A DNA stretch of 44,096 bases from Maribacter sp. (GTDB lineage Bacteria > Bacteroidota > Bacteroidia > Flavobacteriales > Flavobacteriaceae), in NCBI GenBank assembly GCA_029287355.1, contig JARFRH010000057.1:1-44096 (forward strand), read 5' to 3'. The notes beneath the pieces are model-generated. The model searched no databases. It was not told where the DNA came from and saw nothing but the letters and a program-made list of their open reading frames with translations. Positions 7,986 to 16,514 of this stretch are shown here, one piece after another. Position numbers and translations under genes: made by a program. Every line of letters starts with the position of its first letter. The first letter of the stretch is position 1.

Positions 7986-10487
7986 TTAATTAATTGATTT
8001 TGTTTTGAGTCTGAGCGCATTTACAATTACTGAAACTGAACTAAAACTCATTGCTAATGCAGCAATCATAGGTGATAAGAGAATTCCGAAAAACGGAAAT
8101 AGCACACCTGCCGCTATGGGCACACCCAATGTGTTGTATATCAACGCGAAAAATAGATTTTGCTTTATATTTCGCATTACTTTATCACTTAAGTTTCTTG
8201 CTTTTACAATCCCTTGCAAATCTCCTTTTACCAAAGTAATCATAGCACTCTCAATAGCGACATCTGTACCTGTACCCATTGCGATGCCGACATCACTTTT
8301 TGCCAATGCAGGTGCATCGTTGATTCCATCACCTGCCATTGCAACGATGTGACCTTTTTCTTGTAATTTCTCGACTTCTTCTAATTTATTTTCCGGCAAC
8401 ATTCCAGCTTTGAAATCGGCTAGCTTGAGTTCCTTGGCAACGGCCTTTGCGGTATCGTGATTGTCTCCGGTAAGCATAATTACCGATATACCTTTGGCTT
8501 GCAATTCCTTAATGGCCATGGCACTTGTTTCCTTTATTTTATCACCGATTACCACAAAGCCTATGGCCTCTTTGTCAATGGAGAGGTAGGATACCGTTTT
8601 CCCTTTTTTCTGATATTGATTCGCTTCACTTCGCAGGTTCGTAATAATTATTGCACTGGCCTGTTCCATCATTTTAAGATTGCCCAAAGCAATTTTTTTA
8701 CCGTTTACGATTCCTTCGACCCCTTTACCAGTTACAGCATTAAAATTTTCTATTTTTAGGATTTCGACCCCCTTTTCCTTCCCATATTTTACTGTCGCTT
8801 CCGCAAGGGGATGCTCGCTGAAGGTGTTCAAGGAAACAATGTATTGCAATACTTCTTTTTTGGAATAGTCACCCCTTGAGGTAGCAATAGCTTCAACGGT
8901 CGGTTTTCCCTGGGTTATGGTACCTGTCTTATCCACGATAAGCATATCTACCTTGTCCATTTTTTCAAGAGCTTCGGCATTTTTAATCAATACGCCATTT
9001 TGAGCACCTTTACCTACGCCTACCATCACAGACATTGGTGTAGCCAGACCTAATGCACACGGACAGGCAATTATCAATACGGCAATGGCATTTACAAGCG
9101 CGTATACATACACTGGTTCTGGGCCCCAAATTGCCCATACAGCAAAAGTTATTAAAGCGATAATTACCACCACGGGAACGAAATAGCCCGAAATGATATC
9201 TGCTAATTTTTGAATAGGAGCTCGACTTCTACTGGCATCGTTTACCATTTGTATGATTTGGGAAAGCAAGGTATCACTACCTACTCTTTCCGCTTTCATT
9301 AAGAATGACTGATTACCATTGATCGTTCCGCTACTTACTTTGTCGTCTTGCACTTTATCGACTGGAATAGGTTCTCCCGAAATCATCGATTCATCTACTG
9401 TGGTTTTTCCTTCTGTAATAATTCCGTCCACTGGAATTTTATCACCTGGTTTAACACGCAGCATATCACCTTTTTGAATTTGGTCTATGAAAACTTCTTC
9501 TTCATGACCATCAACCACACGAATAGCTTTATTAGGTGCAAGTTTGAGCAGTTCTTTTACCGCAGAATTGGTTTTACTATGCGCTCTTGCTTCTAAAACC
9601 TGACCCATTAAAACTAATGTGAGTATTACCGTTGCTGCTTCAAAATAAACGTGAACTGCGTCAGATTCGGTTTTAAATTGTTCGGGGAAAAAGTCTGGAA
9701 ACAACATCCCGAATACACTAAACAACCAAGCTACACCTGCACCAATACCGATGAGAGTAAACATATTGAGGTTCCACCTTTTGATACTTAGGTAAGCACG
9801 TTCAAAGAACATCCAAGTGGCATAAAACACCACAGGGATTGACAATGCAAACTGAATCCAATTCCACCATTTTTGTTCTATCAATTCGTATAATGGATCA
9901 TTGGGAATCATTTCGTTCATTGCGATTAAGAAAATAGGCAAAGTGAAGCCTATAGCTATCCAGAATTTCTTCAATAATCTTTTATAGGTCTTCCCTTCTG
10001 CAGAAAGATCCGGTTGCATGGGCACTAAATCCATTCCGCAAATGGGACATTCTCCAGCTTCATCTTTAACTATTTCGGGATGCATTGGGCACGTCCATTG
10101 TTCTGAAGTTGTTGCGGATAAATTTTGTTCTTCTACTAAATCCATTCCGCACACAGGACAATCACCAGATTTATCGTAAATCTTATCACCTTCACAATGC
10201 ATCGGACAATAAAATGTTCCTGTTCCCTTACCCTTAAGTTTTTCCTTTTTTGTTTCTTTCGTTTTATGATGCTCGACAAGTTTATGAATGCTGTATGCGC
10301 CACCATCATCTTGCATCGCCTTCTGAAAAGTCTCAATAGGAATGTGCGAATCCATTTCTATAAATGCTTCCTCCTTTTCTAAATCTACGGAGACGCCCAT
10401 CACACCTTCCACTTTAGAAAGCGTTTGCTCTACGTGATTACGACAACCGTTGCAGGTCATTCCGTGTATGTGATAGGTATGTTTCAT
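7986..10487 (-). CDS. copA: Copper-exporting P1B-type ATPase
   Basis: 833 residues. An N-terminal HMA domain carries GMTCNGC (C12, C15). Two YHYDM-type metal-binding modules follow at about 93-117 (YCPMHCEG ... CPVCGMDL) and 132-154 (WTCPMHPE ... CPICGMDL). Then come the membrane helices with the CPC ion site (C475-P-C477), the phosphorylation motif DKTGTIT (D519), the SEHP nucleotide loop (557-560) and GDGIND (719-724). The late helices carry YN (784-785) and MSFS (M813, S816). CPC plus YN plus MxxS is the Cu(I) (P1B-1) signature. It exports Cu(I), possibly Ag(I), from cytoplasm to periplasm using ATP, delivering to the Cus proteins around it. It starts 76 nt after the HMA-AraC gene. Tandem CPMH modules in front of the first helix are common in Bacteroidota copies. 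Confidence 0.95.
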   Translation of the reverse strand: MKHTYHIHGMTCNGCRNHVEQTLSKVEGVMGVSVDLEKEEAFIEMDSHIPIETFQKAMQDDGGAYSIHKLVEHHKTKETKKEKLKGKGTGTFYCPMHCEGDKIYDKSGDCPVCGMDLVEEQNLSATTSEQWTCPMHPEIVKDEAGECPICGMDLVPMQPDLSAEGKTYKRLLKKFWIAIGFTLPIFLIAMNEMIPNDPLYELIEQKWWNWIQFALSIPVVFYATWMFFERAYLSIKRWNLNMFTLIGIGAGVAWLFSVFGMLFPDFFPEQFKTESDAVHVYFEAATVILTLVLMGQVLEARAHSKTNSAVKELLKLAPNKAIRVVDGHEEEVFIDQIQKGDMLRVKPGDKIPVDGIITEGKTTVDESMISGEPIPVDKVQDDKVSSGTINGNQSFLMKAERVGSDTLLSQIIQMVNDASRSRAPIQKLADIISGYFVPVVVIIALITFAVWAIWGPEPVYVYALVNAIAVLIIACPCALGLATPMSVMVGVGKGAQNGVLIKNAEALEKMDKVDMLIVDKTGTITQGKPTVEAIATSRGDYSKKEVLQYIVSLNTFSEHPLAEATVKYGKEKGVEILKIENFNAVTGKGVEGIVNGKKIALGNLKMMEQASAIIITNLRSEANQYQKKGKTVSYLSIDKEAIGFVVIGDKIKETSAMAIKELQAKGISVIMLTGDNHDTAKAVAKELKLADFKAGMLPENKLEEVEKLQEKGHIVAMAGDGINDAPALAKSDVGIAMGTGTDVAIESAMITLVKGDLQGIVKARNLSDKVMRNIKQNLFFALIYNTLGVPIAAGVLFPFFGILLSPMIAALAMSFSSVSVIVNALRLKTKSIN

Positions 10488-10563
10488 TTTATTACGAATT
10501 TGAATTTAACATTCAAAATTATCCTTAATTGAAATCATTCTTTGTTCCAATTCAGGTTGATGT

Positions 10564-11121
10564 TTACACAATTTTGTCCAATGGCTTTCTATTCCAATTT
10601 TCAATATTTCTATAGTCAGTCATAGACATTCCGGTAATGGATTTGAATTGCTTTGCCAAATGACTACTATTTTTGTAATTCAGTTCATATGCTATTTCAG
10701 AAAAGGTATTATTCTTCATTTGAATGAGTTCTTTTACCTTTTCAACTTTTAATTTTATGAAGTATTTTTCAATCGTTATTTCTTCATTTCTACTAAAAGA
10801 TTTACTAATTATCGAATAGTCCTTGTTTAACTTTTTTGTCAAAAAATTGGAAAGCGTATCTCTCAATGCTCCGTATTTCTGAATTTCTTGTTGTAGATTC
10901 ATTTTTACATCTGCCACCAACAAAGCCTCTGGCTCATCAATCATTTCAAACCCATTTCCAGTCAATATTTTCCTTATGGCATCTATCTTCTTTTCAGCTC
11001 CTTCTGAAAATACTATCTCACCCAAAGCAATTTTCTCTGTGGAAATTGAAGCATTTGAAAACTCATTTATCAAAACTGTTTTACAGCGGTCACAGACCAT
11101 GTTCTTAACTTTGATTATCAT
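10564..11121 (-). CDS. HMA-AraC fusion transcriptional regulator, probable metal sensor
   Basis: 185 residues. Residues 1-70 resemble an HMA/metallochaperone fold with a CxxC site in KNMVCDRCKTVL (C10, C13). Residues about 80-180 form an AraC/XylS DNA-binding domain. Its second helix-turn-helix is clear (NTFSEIAYELNYKNSSHLAKQFKSITGMSMTDYR, about 139-171). The usual AraC cupin sensor is absent, so the CxxC domain is the probable Cu(I)/Ag(I) sensor. The gene lies within the copper run, 6 nt after the lipoprotein gene and 76 nt before copA, which fits autoregulation of the block. No other regulator (CueR, CopY or CusRS type) is present in the run. The domain call is good. Metal sensing and target sites are inferred. 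Confidence 0.85.
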   Translation of the reverse strand: MIIKVKNMVCDRCKTVLINEFSNASISTEKIALGEIVFSEGAEKKIDAIRKILTGNGFEMIDEPEALLVADVKMNLQQEIQKYGALRDTLSNFLTKKLNKDYSIISKSFSRNEEITIEKYFIKLKVEKVKELIQMKNNTFSEIAYELNYKNSSHLAKQFKSITGMSMTDYRNIENWNRKPLDKIV

Positions 11122-11127
11122 AGTTTG

Positions 11128-11373
11128 TTAATGTGTATGACCATTTGCTTTGTGGTCTTCGTTCATTACGTAGGTCATTCCGCATTTTGGGCAAGTTCCT
11201 TCGGTATCACTACCGCTTCCTTCACAATGCATTGGACAAACGTAAGCCGAAGTATATTCCTTTCCTTGATTCTCAATAGTTGTTTCAGTTTTTGTTTTAT
11301 TGTCTTTACAAGACGCCATTGAAACTGATGCAACTACCATCATTATTACCAAAATCGATTTGAAATTTTTCAT
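11128..11373 (-). CDS. Small lipoprotein with YHYDM-type metal-binding module
   Basis: 81 residues. The lipoprotein signal ends at the lipobox SMASC (C22). After a Lys/Thr-rich linker comes a single metal-binding module (about 45-67: YVCPMHCEG ... CPKCGMTYV), followed by a His-rich tail (DHKANGHTH). It is essentially a lipid-anchored copy of the module also found in the CopA and CusB-type proteins of this run, and is probably a periplasmic Cu(I)/Ag(I) binding or hand-over protein. It sits 10 nt after the TolC-type gene and 6 nt before the regulator gene, so it is clearly in the operon. A diffusible counterpart is CusF in Proteobacteria, but the folds are unrelated. Confidence 0.88.
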   Translation of the reverse strand: MKNFKSILVIMMVVASVSMASCKDNKTKTETTIENQGKEYTSAYVCPMHCEGSGSDTEGTCPKCGMTYVMNEDHKANGHTH

Positions 11374-11383
11374 TGTTTTTTGT

Positions 11384-12604
11384 TTATTGAGTATTTAAAT
11401 AATTGACTACCGCACTTTGCGCATAGTATGTTGTTATGGCACTTATTTGATTGATTTGAAATTTCAATTGTAATTCCTGAATATCAAGAACATCATTAAA
11501 ATCAATAGTTCCGGTTTCATAATTTTTGATGAGGATTTCTTCTGCATCATTAGCTTGTTTCAAGTTTTTATCTTGCGTCTCATATTTAATCCTAGCCTGA
11601 TTGCGTTGCGAAATCGCTTTTGCAAAAGCAGATTCTAACACATTCAAGCGATTATCTTTTTGAGATGTTATTTCAAGCTGCCTGAGTTCGTTCTGTATTG
11701 AAGTAGATTTGTACTTATTATTAAAAAGAGGAACCGAAACCGAAACCATTGGCATAAAAATATCCTTACCATTATCACTAAAACTCATATCTGATCGCTC
11801 TGAAACAGGAACATAATCCAATCCAAAACCAATCATAGGATTGCGTTCTGCTTGATTTAATTCTTCTGATTGCACTACAGATTCATAGAGTTTGTCATAT
11901 TTAAGCAATTCTGGATTAAGTGTTAAAGCATCCTCAGCAAACACGCCATCTTCATTTGGGAGCATTAATTTTTCAAGAATACCTACTTCTGTAGTCCCAT
12001 CTCGATTAAGTAATTTGTTGAAGGTTGTCTGCTCACCTAAATACCCTTCATTTAATACTTCTTTTTGCTGCTGCAACTCATTCTGTCTAATCTGCAACCG
12101 CAATACGTCTACTGCAGATGCCTTACCAACTTCCACAGAAGTAAGTGCCAGTTTTTCATAGGTTTTCAATAATTGAATATTCTCATCAAGTACTTTTTGT
12201 TTTTCCCTTATACTATAGAGTCTATAATAAGATTGAGAAACCGAAAGTGCTAGTTTGCGCTTTGCAATCACTATTTCTACATATTCTGAATCTGCCATTG
12301 CGCTAGCGTAATTTTCTCTAGCCGTAGTCGTACCGAACCAAGGCAACATTTGTCTCACTGAAAACCTAGCGCGTTGCGCACCCGTTCTAGTTTCAGGCTC
12401 ACTCACAAAATAGCCCGCACTGAATTCTGTATTGGGAATCCAATCGGCTTCGTTTACTTTTTCTTCAGCTATGTTATGGCGAAGATTATAAGCTTGAATC
12501 TCTGGACTATTACTTTCAGCTTCCTGAATATAGGATTGTAATTGTTGTGCTTTCGCAAAAGCTGAAACAAACAAAAGACAGATAATAATATTTATATTTC
12601 TCAT
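11384..12604 (-). CDS. TolC-family outer-membrane efflux protein
   Basis: 406 residues from the ATG at 12604, with a signal peptide (MRNINIIICLLFVSAFAKAQ) and the two-fold repeat of long alpha-helical hairpins typical of the outer-membrane efflux family (for example LALTSVEVGKASAVDVLRLQIRQNELQQQ and the equivalent ILIKNYETGTIDFNDVLDIQ). It forms the trimeric channel of the tripartite Cu/Ag pump with the CusA- and CusB-type proteins. Its ATG overlaps the cusA stop by one base (TAATG), so the two are translationally coupled. A longer frame from 12640 (MERRIQTKKSK) lies inside cusA and lacks a signal, so I reject it. There is no lipobox cysteine, unlike CusC of E. coli. Confidence 0.9.
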   Translation of the reverse strand: MRNINIIICLLFVSAFAKAQQLQSYIQEAESNSPEIQAYNLRHNIAEEKVNEADWIPNTEFSAGYFVSEPETRTGAQRARFSVRQMLPWFGTTTARENYASAMADSEYVEIVIAKRKLALSVSQSYYRLYSIREKQKVLDENIQLLKTYEKLALTSVEVGKASAVDVLRLQIRQNELQQQKEVLNEGYLGEQTTFNKLLNRDGTTEVGILEKLMLPNEDGVFAEDALTLNPELLKYDKLYESVVQSEELNQAERNPMIGFGLDYVPVSERSDMSFSDNGKDIFMPMVSVSVPLFNNKYKSTSIQNELRQLEITSQKDNRLNVLESAFAKAISQRNQARIKYETQDKNLKQANDAEEILIKNYETGTIDFNDVLDIQELQLKFQINQISAITTYYAQSAVVNYLNTQ

Positions 12605-15600
12605 TAGTTTGCTCTTTTTAGTTTGAATTCTTCTCTCCAACTGTACAAGACTGGTACAATAAAATAGGATGTAATATCAATTACCATTCCTCCAAAAATT
12701 GGGATGGCCATTGGTATCATAATATCGCTTCCCTTTCCTGTGGATGTCAATACCAGAAGTAAGGCAAGAATTGTAGTTACTGTAGTCATTAAACAAGGCC
12801 GTATTCGCTTTTTCGCAGCTTCTAACGCTGAATGTCTGATGCCCTTTTCATCGGTTGGTTTGTCACGGTCAAAGGTTTGTGTGAGGTAGGTTGCCATTAC
12901 TACTCCATCATCGGTAGCAATACCAAATAGTGCAATGAATCCAACCCAAACTGCTACGCTCAAATTGATAGTTTTCATATTGAATAGGTCACGCATATTC
13001 TCTCCAAACAAATTGAAATTGAAGAACCAGTCTTGACCATACAACCAAATCATAATGAAACCACCCGCAAAAGCTACCGTGATTCCTGTAAAGACCATTA
13101 GTGAAGTAGAAACCGATTTGAACTGGAAATACAAAATCAAGAAAATGATTGCTAGTGCCAGCGGAACTACAACTGAAAGTGTTTTCTCTGCTCGCAACTG
13201 GTTTTCATAGGTTCCAGTAAATTGATAACTGATTCCTTTAGGAACGGTTAATTCCCCAGCAGCGATTTTTTCCTTGATTGAAGCCTGAGCATTCTCTACG
13301 ACATCTACTTCAGCAAAACCATCAAGCTTATCGAATAGTACATATCCGATTAGGAACGTATCTTCACTTTTAATCACTTGTGGACCTTGTTCATAACGTA
13401 TGTCAACGAGTTGGCCCAATGGCACAGGACTTCCTTTTTCTACAGGAACATAAATCTTTTTAAGGTCTTCTTCATTGCCACGTAATTCTCTTGGGTAACG
13501 CACACGATCTCCATAACGATCACGACCTTCAACAGTCTGTGTCAAAGGCATACCGCCAACAGCTACTTTTAGAACTTGCTGGACATCCATAATCGATATT
13601 CCATATCGCGCTAGTTGCTCTCTTTTTATATCAATTAATAAATAAGGTTTACCCACAATACGGTCTGCAAAAACAGCCTGCTCCTTAACACCTTCTACTT
13701 GTTTTAGAATACCTTCTAATTGTAAGCCAAAGGCCTCTATTTGGGCTAAATCTTGGCCTTTAACCTTGATTCCCATAGGTGCTCGCATTCCTGTTTGTAG
13801 CATTACCAATCGGGTTTCAATCGGTTGTAATTTCGGTGCTGAAGTTACCCCTGGCAACTTGGTCACCTTAACGATTTCATTCCATATATCATCTGGGTTA
13901 TTAATTTCAAGTCGCCAGTTACGGTAGAATTCACCATCTTCATCTTCAATTAATTGTTTACGATGAATTACAAATGGGTCTCTTAATCTTGATGCATCGT
14001 AACTCGAATTTTCGCTATCTATATCCGTATTCGGGTTGATAACAAGATTGCCGTCTTTCAGTATGAAAAGTCCATCTTCATTTACTTTGTAGCGTTGCCT
14101 TTTTCCATTTGAATTACGCATGTATTCAGATTTGTACTGAATCATATTTTCATACATGGAAAGTGGTGCTGGGTCGAGCGCAGATTCTGTTCTTCCAGAT
14201 TTACCTACCACCGTTTCTATTTCAGGAATGGTAGCAACTGCCATATCCAATTGTTGCAATACCCGGTTAGTCTCTGCTACACCAGCATGCGGTAGCGAGG
14301 TAGGCATTAAGAGGAATGAGCCTTCATTCAGAGATGGCATAAATTCCTTTCCGGTGTTGTTCATAATCCACACACCAGAAATAAGTACTGTTGCAGGAAT
14401 GATTAGGAACAAAAGTTTATTCGCTAATGCCCATTCCAAAATCTGACCATAATACATTCTTAGAACAGAAAATATCCCTAGAACTCCAAAGCAAATAATC
14501 GCTACAAAAATCAAGTTGATAAACATACTTCTATCAAAGCCCAATGGTCTCCAATATTCTGCAAGCAGAAATAGGATAGCAGCTGAGGATATAATAATGT
14601 TAATCAGCTTTACTTTCTTCTTGTCAAGACTACCCCTTAAATTTAATAGTCCCGTTATACCAAAAGCAATCAAAACAATCCCTAACCAATAGCCCGAAAT
14701 TATTGTAATTGTTCCCAATACTAAGAGCGAAATTTGAAGTACATAACCAAACGAAGATTTTAAATTCTTCTTTCCGAATAGATAGGCGGCTAATGGTGGA
14801 ATTATGAATAAGGCGATAACTAAGGAAGCCGAAAGAGCCATTGTTTTGGTAAAAGCAAGGGGGCGGAATAGCTTCCCTTCTGCACCAATCATTGTAAATA
14901 CGGGAACAAAACTTATAATTGTAGTAAGGACTGCTGTTAAGATTGCTCCAGAAACTTCAGAGGTGGCATTATAGATGATTTCATTTGTGGTATATTCCGT
15001 GCCGCTTTCACTAAAACGCAAGTTTTTATCATCCATATGCCGTATCATATTTTCGGCTAGAATAATACCAACATCAACCATAGTACCGATAGCGATAGCT
15101 ATTCCAGAAAGCGCGACTATATTCGCATCTACATTAAAGATTTTCATGGCAACAAAAACCATCAAAACAGCAACTGGTAATAGTCCAGAAATTAAAATAG
15201 ACGCCCTTAAATTGAAGATCATTATGATAATTACCAAAATGGTGATTAGTATTTCTAATGTCAATGCTTCATTAAGCGTATCGAGTGTTTCTTCAATCAG
15301 CTCTGTACGGTCGTAAAAAGGAACTACAGTAAGTTGAGATGTACGGCCATCTGCTAGTATCTTTGAAGGTAAGCCATCTTTAAGTTCATCAATTTGGGCT
15401 TTTACATTTGTGATGACTTTCATAGGGTTTGCGCCGTAGCGAGCAACAACGACACCACCAACGACTTCTGCTCCTTCCTTATCGAGAATACCACGCCTAG
15501 TTGCAGGACCAAGAGTTACGTTGGCTACATCTTTAATACGTAATGATGTAAAATTTTCAGAAGAAACAACTGCATTTTCTAAATCCGCAATGGTCTTAAC

Positions 15601-16362
15601 ATAGCCTAATCCGCGAACTAGATATTCAGCTTGGTTTATTTCTAAGGTCTGCGCTCCTATATCCTGATTACTCTCTTTTACGGCTTTTACGATTTGACTT
15701 AGACTAATTTTGTATTGGCGCATTTTTTCAGGATTAACATCGACTTGATATTCCTGTACATAGCCACCAATGGAGGCGACTTCCGAGACACCACTTGCCC
15801 CTGAAAGCGCATATTTCACATAGTAGTCTTGAATACTGCGTAGTTCCTGTAAATCCCATCCACCAGTTACATTTCCGTTTTCATCACGCCCTTCTAAAGT
15901 GTACCAATAAATTTGTCCTAATCCTGTAGCATCGGGGCCTAGAGCTGGATTTAAACCTTCTGGCAATAAATTAGCTGGTAATGAATTTAGCTTTTCTAAA
16001 ATCCGGCTACGTGACCAATAAAACTCAATATCTTCTTCAAAAATGATATAGATACTAGAAAAACCGAACATAGAAGAACTACGAATCGTTTTTACACCAG
16101 GAATACCAAGTAATGAAGTAGTCAAAGGATAGGTGATTTGGTCTTCAATATCTTGTGGAGAACGACCTTCCCATTTCGTAAAAACGATTTGTTGGTTTTC
16201 ACCAATATCGGGAATAGCATCTACTGCTACGGGGTTTGAAGGCAGAAAGCCGGTGTCCCAGCCAAATGGTGCATTTACAACACCCCAACCTACAAATAGG
16301 GTAAGCATTAATACTGCAACGAGTTTGTTCTCGATTAGGAATTTGATAGCTTTATTAAGCAT
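12604..16362 (-). CDS. cusA: CusA/CzcA-family heavy-metal RND efflux pump
   Basis: 1252 residues, an inner-membrane proton-driven pump. Helix 4 reads SGIAIAIGTMVDVGIILAEN, which fits the CusA (monovalent Cu/Ag) type better than CzcA because the extra CzcA aspartate is missing. The protein is about 200 residues longer than E. coli CusA. Part of the excess is several added hydrophobic segments between helices 6 and 7 (about residues 540-650). Part is a charged periplasmic insert (around RNSNGKRQRYKVNEDG). The porter domain keeps methionines in VMLQTGMRAPMGIKV, but the positions of the E. coli methionine relay appear changed (RYGI where I recall RYGM). Together with the downstream TolC-type and CusB-type proteins it should form the tripartite pump. 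The gene is the second of the run, 152 nt after the HYC_CC_PP gene. Confidence 0.93.
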   Translation of the reverse strand: MLNKAIKFLIENKLVAVLMLTLFVGWGVVNAPFGWDTGFLPSNPVAVDAIPDIGENQQIVFTKWEGRSPQDIEDQITYPLTTSLLGIPGVKTIRSSSMFGFSSIYIIFEEDIEFYWSRSRILEKLNSLPANLLPEGLNPALGPDATGLGQIYWYTLEGRDENGNVTGGWDLQELRSIQDYYVKYALSGASGVSEVASIGGYVQEYQVDVNPEKMRQYKISLSQIVKAVKESNQDIGAQTLEINQAEYLVRGLGYVKTIADLENAVVSSENFTSLRIKDVANVTLGPATRRGILDKEGAEVVGGVVVARYGANPMKVITNVKAQIDELKDGLPSKILADGRTSQLTVVPFYDRTELIEETLDTLNEALTLEILITILVIIIMIFNLRASILISGLLPVAVLMVFVAMKIFNVDANIVALSGIAIAIGTMVDVGIILAENMIRHMDDKNLRFSESGTEYTTNEIIYNATSEVSGAILTAVLTTIISFVPVFTMIGAEGKLFRPLAFTKTMALSASLVIALFIIPPLAAYLFGKKNLKSSFGYVLQISLLVLGTITIISGYWLGIVLIAFGITGLLNLRGSLDKKKVKLINIIISSAAILFLLAEYWRPLGFDRSMFINLIFVAIICFGVLGIFSVLRMYYGQILEWALANKLLFLIIPATVLISGVWIMNNTGKEFMPSLNEGSFLLMPTSLPHAGVAETNRVLQQLDMAVATIPEIETVVGKSGRTESALDPAPLSMYENMIQYKSEYMRNSNGKRQRYKVNEDGLFILKDGNLVINPNTDIDSENSSYDASRLRDPFVIHRKQLIEDEDGEFYRNWRLEINNPDDIWNEIVKVTKLPGVTSAPKLQPIETRLVMLQTGMRAPMGIKVKGQDLAQIEAFGLQLEGILKQVEGVKEQAVFADRIVGKPYLLIDIKREQLARYGISIMDVQQVLKVAVGGMPLTQTVEGRDRYGDRVRYPRELRGNEEDLKKIYVPVEKGSPVPLGQLVDIRYEQGPQVIKSEDTFLIGYVLFDKLDGFAEVDVVENAQASIKEKIAAGELTVPKGISYQFTGTYENQLRAEKTLSVVVPLALAIIFLILYFQFKSVSTSLMVFTGITVAFAGGFIMIWLYGQDWFFNFNLFGENMRDLFNMKTINLSVAVWVGFIALFGIATDDGVVMATYLTQTFDRDKPTDEKGIRHSALEAAKKRIRPCLMTTVTTILALLLVLTSTGKGSDIMIPMAIPIFGGMVIDITSYFIVPVLYSWREEFKLKRAN

Positions 16363-16427
16363 ATATATTGATGATTAAACAGTTATGGAGGTATTGCAAA
16401 TTCTGAAAAACCGAATAGCAAACACAC

Positions 16428-16440
16428 GCCTGCGGCAGGC
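16428..16440. repeat. Short perfect palindrome GCCTGCGGCAGGC
   Basis: Six-base arms GCCTGC/GCAGGC around a single G, in the 152-nt spacer between the HYC_CC_PP and cusA genes. It is GC-rich in an AT-rich surrounding. Together with the palindrome at 16485-16504 it gives this spacer two hairpins, which resemble dispersed palindromic repeats of flavobacteria. Confidence 0.6.
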
Positions 16441-16484
16441 AGATAACACATTGAGCCCTTAACGATGTGGCTATCGCAGGGCAC

Positions 16485-16504
16485 GTCCCGATAGCTATCG
16501 GGAC
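16485..16504. repeat. Perfect 20-bp palindrome after the HYC_CC_PP gene
   Basis: GTCCCGATAGCTATCGGGAC is a perfect palindrome, 10 nt beyond the stop of the minus-strand HYC_CC_PP gene. A partial copy of its right arm (GGCTATCGCAGGG) lies at about 16469-16481. It might end or attenuate transcription between that gene and cusA, bind a dimeric regulator, or be a dispersed repeat. There is no T-run on the minus strand, so I do not call it a terminator. Confidence 0.65.
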
Positions 16505-16514
16505 TGTTTAAAAA

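Noticed and set aside
10136-10336. 66-codon minus-strand frame inside copA
   Set aside because: It is fully contained in the coding sequence of the ATPase in another frame and has no homology features.
12605-12640. Longer TolC-type start inside cusA
   Set aside because: MERRIQTKKSK has no signal-peptide character. The ATG at 12604 begins a clear signal peptide and shares TAATG with the cusA stop.
16485-16504. Rho-independent terminator after the HYC_CC_PP gene
   Set aside because: It is a perfect palindrome but lacks the following T-run on the minus strand.
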